Shown in pieces: positions 59,790 to 64,000 of a DNA stretch of 64,000 bases. Both the position numbers and the translations under genes were made by a program. The notes beneath the pieces are model-generated. The model saw only the letters and a program-made list of their open reading frames with translations. It did not search any database and was not told where the DNA came from. The DNA is from Phallus indusiatus (lineage: Eukaryota > Basidiomycota > Agaricomycetes > Phallales > Phallaceae). The stretch lies in assembly GCA_027605045.1 (NCBI GenBank), contig JAQFWX010000043.1, forward strand, positions 186,001 to 250,000, read 5' to 3'. How positions within the stretch are numbered: position 1 is the stretch's first letter; the number at the start of each line of letters is the position of its first letter.

Positions 59790-59960
59790 CAAGCGACGCA
59801 TTTGCTCTTATCAACGTTGCTCCAGGTCAAAAACTGATAAGCATGCATATACATGTAAGTCATTTTGATCCCAGGTACCAAGAATAGCTTCATTGTTAGT
59901 GGACCAAGGCCTGTCAAGGATGGTTTGCCGTCCCTCCGCCAAGCAAGCTTCCGGTGATTG
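59790..59960 (+). pseudogene. Last-exon fragment of the ART-hemopexin gene
   Basis: CTCTTATCAACGTTGCTCCAG is identical to the end of exon 2 of the intact gene at 62221. A diverged intron and last exon follow (SFIVSGPRPVKDGLPSLRQA, where the intact gene has YIVNGPKYVRTEWPSLHRA). Only this tail remains. Confidence 0.8.
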
Positions 59961-60139
59961 ACAAGTATATGTTTATGCACCGGTTGTTTCCTTTATGTTC
60001 TCTGTCTTTGTCTCATATTTCCTTATTTCGTTGCTTTTTTCTACATTCACATTTATTATATATAAAGCCTCTTTTAGATACAAAGTTTGTCTGAAGTATT
60101 ATCTATTATCCTTTACCCTCTCATCGCGTGACATTAGGT

Positions 60140-60475
60140 TTACACGACATAGAAGACTTTTGCCAGTTTCCCATCAGATTTGCCATATAGAAGATTTTTG
60201 CCAGATTTGCCATGACGAGTGCACCTCAGGAGTGTGGCAGGTAGGATACGGGAATCAGTGCTGTGTGTTTAGGAAAATAGAGGGAAAATAGGGGGAAAAT
60301 TCGTTGTTTATTGTAGATAGGGTTTTTAGTATATATACATTTTTCTGAGACACTGAAGCTACGCGTTGTGTAACGTGACTCGGTAATATTGCGCGTTTCG
60401 GGACTTTCCATGCATAGCCCGTCTCGGACCTCGTCAGCCACATAGAAGGTTTTTGCCAGATTTACCAAATTCACC
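60140..60475. repeat. Dispersed short repeat, three copies
   Basis: CATAGAAGA/GTTTTTGCCAG followed by TTTRCC occurs near 60149, 60185 and 60441, in the region upstream of the ART-hemopexin gene. No other feature was recognised between 59961 and 60723. Confidence 0.6.
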
Positions 60476-60723
60476 AGATAACAAACAATCGTTCAAGTTT
60501 GTTGCACAAAAATTACCAATTCGACGCGGAAGAGCGACAAGAACAAGGACTATCCTGAAATCAGCCCATTTGGGTAGTGTTGGAACGTAAACATATAAAT
60601 GCTGGGATGAATTGTACTTGGATCAGCATACAAGCATTCCGGTAAGTGTGGCTCAATTTCAACGAGCTGCCAGTAAGGATGTTCGACAAGTTGAATATCA
60701 CTTACTAATACAAACAGGTCATC

Positions 60724-62364
60724 ATGAGTGATGAATTCTTCTGCTCTTCCCTCGTGGGTTGGTTCAATAACAGGAATAATGCTGATGCACTTATGCGTAA
60801 CATTGCTGATGCCTCCAACATCGCAGGCAACCCTGGCGACATGTTCAGGCCAAACCGCGTTGATGACGCAACCACCCGCCGAAATGTCGGGACCGCTGCC
60901 GAACGCCTACTTCGGTGGTCTACTGCTGCCCCACAGGAGGTTTTCTGGACTGGCTTTCTCCCACCTGTCTACCCTTCCAAAAATGATTATTCCAACAGAG
61001 CCGCTTACAACCTTCGTCAGTATGTTGCGGAAAACACCAACTCCATATTCGTTTCCACCGCCCGCTTTTATCGCAATGACGCGGGTCGACTGACCCGCTG
61101 GGAGCGCCGTCTTACTGAAGATACCAGGCACTGTTTCGAGTACGAAATCTTCGCGTATGGCGGTATTGACGTCAACCACGCTCTCGGACGGCACCGGTAT
61201 GAGAACCAACATGAAATTGCCTTCCCAGGAGGTATTCGCCCCGAGTTCATTCGCCTTGCACGCGAATACATGGACGGAGCTATTATTCGTATCTGGGAGA
61301 ACACTCACTTTGACAACACAGTTAATGGCAATCACGTTCCGCCCCTTGCAGAGCTTCCTACTCCTCGTCGTCTCCCTCCAGATGTCCCTGATCCTGTGTC
61401 ATACCCACCTCGTGGTGCCCATTCTCCTGCTGACGACGAGCAGCATGAACTTCGTCGCCGCCGTGCAGTAAACAGTGAACTAGATCTCATGATTGGTGAA
61501 GGCGAAGAGGCTATTGATAATATGTTTGACGTGGACCTCGTACCGCTCAGCAACGTTTCTTGTGTCCTTCACCCAGGTGGAGACGATCGCACCTACTTCT
61601 TTTGTGGGAACCGCTATGCCATCGTCAGGATCAAACCCGGCACGACAGACGACACCCTTGAGCACGGTCCGCTCAACATTGTTGATAGCTGGCCGTCGCT
61701 GTCCGAAGCCAAATTCGCTGGAGGCGTTGACGCAGTGCTACCCAACCCGGAAAAGACGGGTGATATGTACTTTTTCTCAAACAAGCAGTACGCACTCATT
61801 CGGAGCAAACCTGGTACAACAGATGACTTTATTATTAATGGTCCAAAGAGCATCTCAACAGAGTGGCCTTCTCTTCGCGAAAGTGGGTTCGATACAGTTG
61901 ACGCCGTGTTGCCCAGTCCAGCCGATGACCATAAGGCGTACTTCTTCAGTGGAACGCAGTATGTGCTCATCTACTTCAAACCTGGTCTGTCTCCTCTTCT
62001 TTTTTTTTTCCGTTTTCTCCCCTAAATGCTAGCTCTTATCTTAATCTTAGGTACTACTAACGACAGAATCATCAACGGACCGAAGGATATTTGGAGCAAC
62101 TGGCCCTCTTTGAAGAAAGCTGGCTTCAAAACTATCGATGCCATTCTCCCTCATCCAACAAACAGTGATCTAGCTTACTTCTTTTCTGGGGACCGGTATG
62201 CTCTTATCAACGTTGCTCCAGGTGAGAGAATCGATAAAACATAAATAAAACATGAATATACATTGCTCATATTCATCTCAGGCACGACGGACGACTACAT
62301 TGTCAATGGTCCAAAGTATGTTCGTACAGAGTGGCCATCCCTCCATCGAGCAAGCTTTTATTAA
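60724..62364 (+). CDS. Predicted ADP-ribosyltransferase fused to hemopexin repeats
   Basis: Three exons (60724-61984, 62051-62221, 62282-62364) give 504 aa. Residues 60-185 fit the R-S-E class of ADP-ribosyltransferases (enterotoxin-A/pierisin-like): Arg64 in LLRW, the core STAR at 111-114, and QHE at 162-164 followed by IAFPGGIRPEFIR. The QxE spacing is as in pierisin/scabin-like enzymes rather than the ExE of arginine-specific toxins. A disordered Pro/Asp/Arg-rich linker (about 205-265) precedes four hemopexin-like repeats, each with YFFxGxxYxxI, KPGTTDD and WPSL. The protein would transfer ADP-ribose from NAD+ to an unknown target, with the hemopexin propeller presumably giving ligand recognition. 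No signal peptide is seen. A defence role is inference. A degenerate 3' copy lies at 59790-59960. Confidence 0.78.
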
Positions 62365-62865
62365 ATAGATGAATACATATGGTTGAATTGTCTTCCCATT
62401 GGACGAGTTGTCTGTCTCAACCAATCCTTTCTCGTTACCCTATTTTTTGTTTGCCCACGCCCGGCCATAAATATAAAAACACATTATGTATGCCCCCCTT
62501 TTTTTCTCAGCATCGAATATATATGAATTTTACAACTTTTTATTCCCCCTGCTCACTCAATTCTTTAACTCACGAATCTCAACATTACCCGAGACTCAAG
62601 AGTAAATGCTCAATTTATACTTTTATGGTTTTTCTCAGATGAGTTATACTACTCTTGAGCACTCCTTAGAATGTCTATCATAAGGAGACAGTCCGACGTT
62701 CGTCAATTGAAGATTGAAGATTGAAGAGGTGAGAAATTACTATATTTGTCTTATCGGTAAATTAACATAGAAGAGGAAAATTCAGCGTGAGCCACGCTGA
62801 GAACAGATATTAATAGCGTGAGTAGAAAGAATTCCTATACTAGTACAAGCGTACTTAATTATACT
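62365..62865. other. Convergent 3' intergenic region
   Basis: About 500 bp of AT-rich spacer between the 3' ends of the ART-hemopexin gene (plus) and the ICMT-like gene (minus). No gene recognised. Confidence 0.5.
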
Positions 62866-63655
62866 TTAGTAAATGCCTGGGAAGTATCGGTATGGGACCC
62901 GCTTCACATAATCATCCCATGACTCCCCGAAATGAGCTTGAAGGTTTCTTTCCTCCACGGGAACACGTCGCATTATACAAATGCAAATGAAAGCTCCAGT
63001 GGAAAGCCACAATGCTAAAATGAATCTCACAAGCAAGGACGAAGATGTCCATCCGCATGTAATGGCAGGGTTTTGGGAACTGAAGGCCCAAAGAGTAGCA
63101 CCGGTATAAATGATATAACCACCGGTGTAACTCGGGTGTCGTACAATCCCGTAAGGACCAACATCGACGACTGTGTGGTTTGAGCGAATGGTGACGGTAA
63201 AAGTAAAAAGTTTCCCCAGTGTTTTGAAACATAACAATCGAAGAGAAGTGCCGCCTGAGATTAGGAGGAAGATGCTCCAGAATAAAGGCGACAAATGGTA
63301 GAGTTCATTGTCATCTCGTGAGCATATATCCGCAAATCTAAAAGGCCTCGAAAGCGAAGATGACCATGGTATAATTCCTAATAGTATGACGCAGGCTTGA
63401 ATAAAACTAGGAATAAGAATAGCAGGCTATTGACACTCAAATGTTAGAACTATGGAAAGAAGTTATCTCTAGATAATTAATGCGACTTACCATAGCCCCA
63501 TACTTCATCAGTGGGTGAATGTACCTGTTCGTGAAGGTATTTTCTTCGATTTTGTCGGAAGATATTTCTTTGTTCGGGGGAGTGAATGCTTTTTTAGTCA
63601 ACACGAACATGGTCGACAGCATGACTAGCTTGAGCGCCACTGTACTTGACAGCAT
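62866..63655 (-). CDS. Isoprenylcysteine carboxyl methyltransferase (ICMT)-like protein
   Basis: Two exons (63491-63655 and 62866-63426) give 241 aa. There are several membrane segments (LSPLFWSIFLLISGG, LLVRFILALWLSTGAFICI). The conserved ICMT/PEMT C-terminal block is present: RHPSYTGGYIIYTG, then VPVEERNLQAHFGESWDDYV and PYRYFPGIY, which bind S-adenosylmethionine and catalyse methyl-ester transfer to prenylated C-terminal cysteines at the ER. The length matches Ste14-type proteins, but the family is expanded in mushrooms and the true substrate may differ. The N-terminus MLSSTVALKLVMLSTMFVLT is a membrane anchor. A degenerate copy lies left of the Copia element at 25330-25715. It is convergent with the ART-hemopexin gene. 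Confidence 0.82.
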
Positions 63656-64000
63656 TTTGAAAAAGCGGGGACAAGATACGAGGGATATCGATGAGGGGGT
63701 ACCTCTTTCTCAAACACTACCATCGTTTTAGCATGACCTAAATACGAGTCAATCTGGTCGTGTTTCGCCATATTCTAATTGACTATCGCCGTCCAGAAAC
63801 CAAGTCTGACAATTCAGACTGAGCGCCAGTATAAGTTTCAATAAACTTGTTGAAATGCGAGTAACCGCCAGCGAAAGTATCGGACACCACACTTATAGGG
63901 CGGATGAACGCAGACATGCCAACTACTCAATTCAAATGTTCTGTGCATATATATTTAGTTTAGTACGTTTGGGAATATCTTATACGGCTAGATTTTGGTT
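63656..64000. other. Upstream region of the ICMT-like gene
   Basis: Presumed promoter of the minus-strand ICMT-like gene. No other feature recognised before the window ends. Confidence 0.4.

Overview
The window is nuclear DNA of a filamentous fungus, most likely an Agaricomycete (mushroom-type basidiomycete). The evidence is many short GT-AG introns of about 45-65 bp, an F-box family typical of mushroom genomes, a CBF1-type bHLH protein, an ENA-type P-ATPase, and abundant chromodomain Gypsy and Copia elements. No rRNA, tRNA or CRISPR is visible. All gene models were spliced by eye.

Left arm (1-25.3 kb), ordinary genes: a possible minus-strand gene remnant (1.1-1.6 kb); a GRF-like zinc-finger protein with a perfect 4 x 21-bp repeat (2.1-2.8 kb); an HMG-box/AT-hook protein (3.5-5.7 kb); a C-terminally truncated aldehyde dehydrogenase (6.1-7.9 kb, minus); an ENA-type cation ATPase (8.9-13.0 kb, minus); a CBF1-like bHLH factor with a GC-AG intron in its bHLH region (13.6-15.2 kb, minus); a secreted A1 aspartic protease (16.7-18.6 kb, plus); an NAD(P)-binding epimerase-like protein (20.9-22.4 kb, minus); and an F-box protein (23.2-25.1 kb, plus).

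Middle (25.7-59.6 kb): one Ty1/Copia element, flanked by the 5-bp target duplication AGCTT, swollen from about 4.7 kb to 33.8 kb by eight separate insertions. These are solo LTRs of several families, an 836-bp terminal-inverted-repeat MITE, a 1.66-kb LTR unit and a 24-kb Gypsy complex. The Gypsy complex is itself nested: a recombinant chromodomain Gypsy carries a 7-kb hAT transposon (transposase plus a second gene), 867-bp solo LTRs, 264-bp LTR-like units and an unclassified block with two related small ORFs. Nesting reaches five levels, and most insertions can be proven from target-site duplications. CpG-to-TpG/CpA decay is evident.

Right arm (59.6-64 kb): a predicted ADP-ribosyltransferase fused to hemopexin repeats (plus) faces a convergent isoprenylcysteine-methyltransferase-like membrane protein (minus). 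Degenerate fragments of both genes flank the Copia insertion, so this pair was duplicated before the retroelement landed in the decayed copy.
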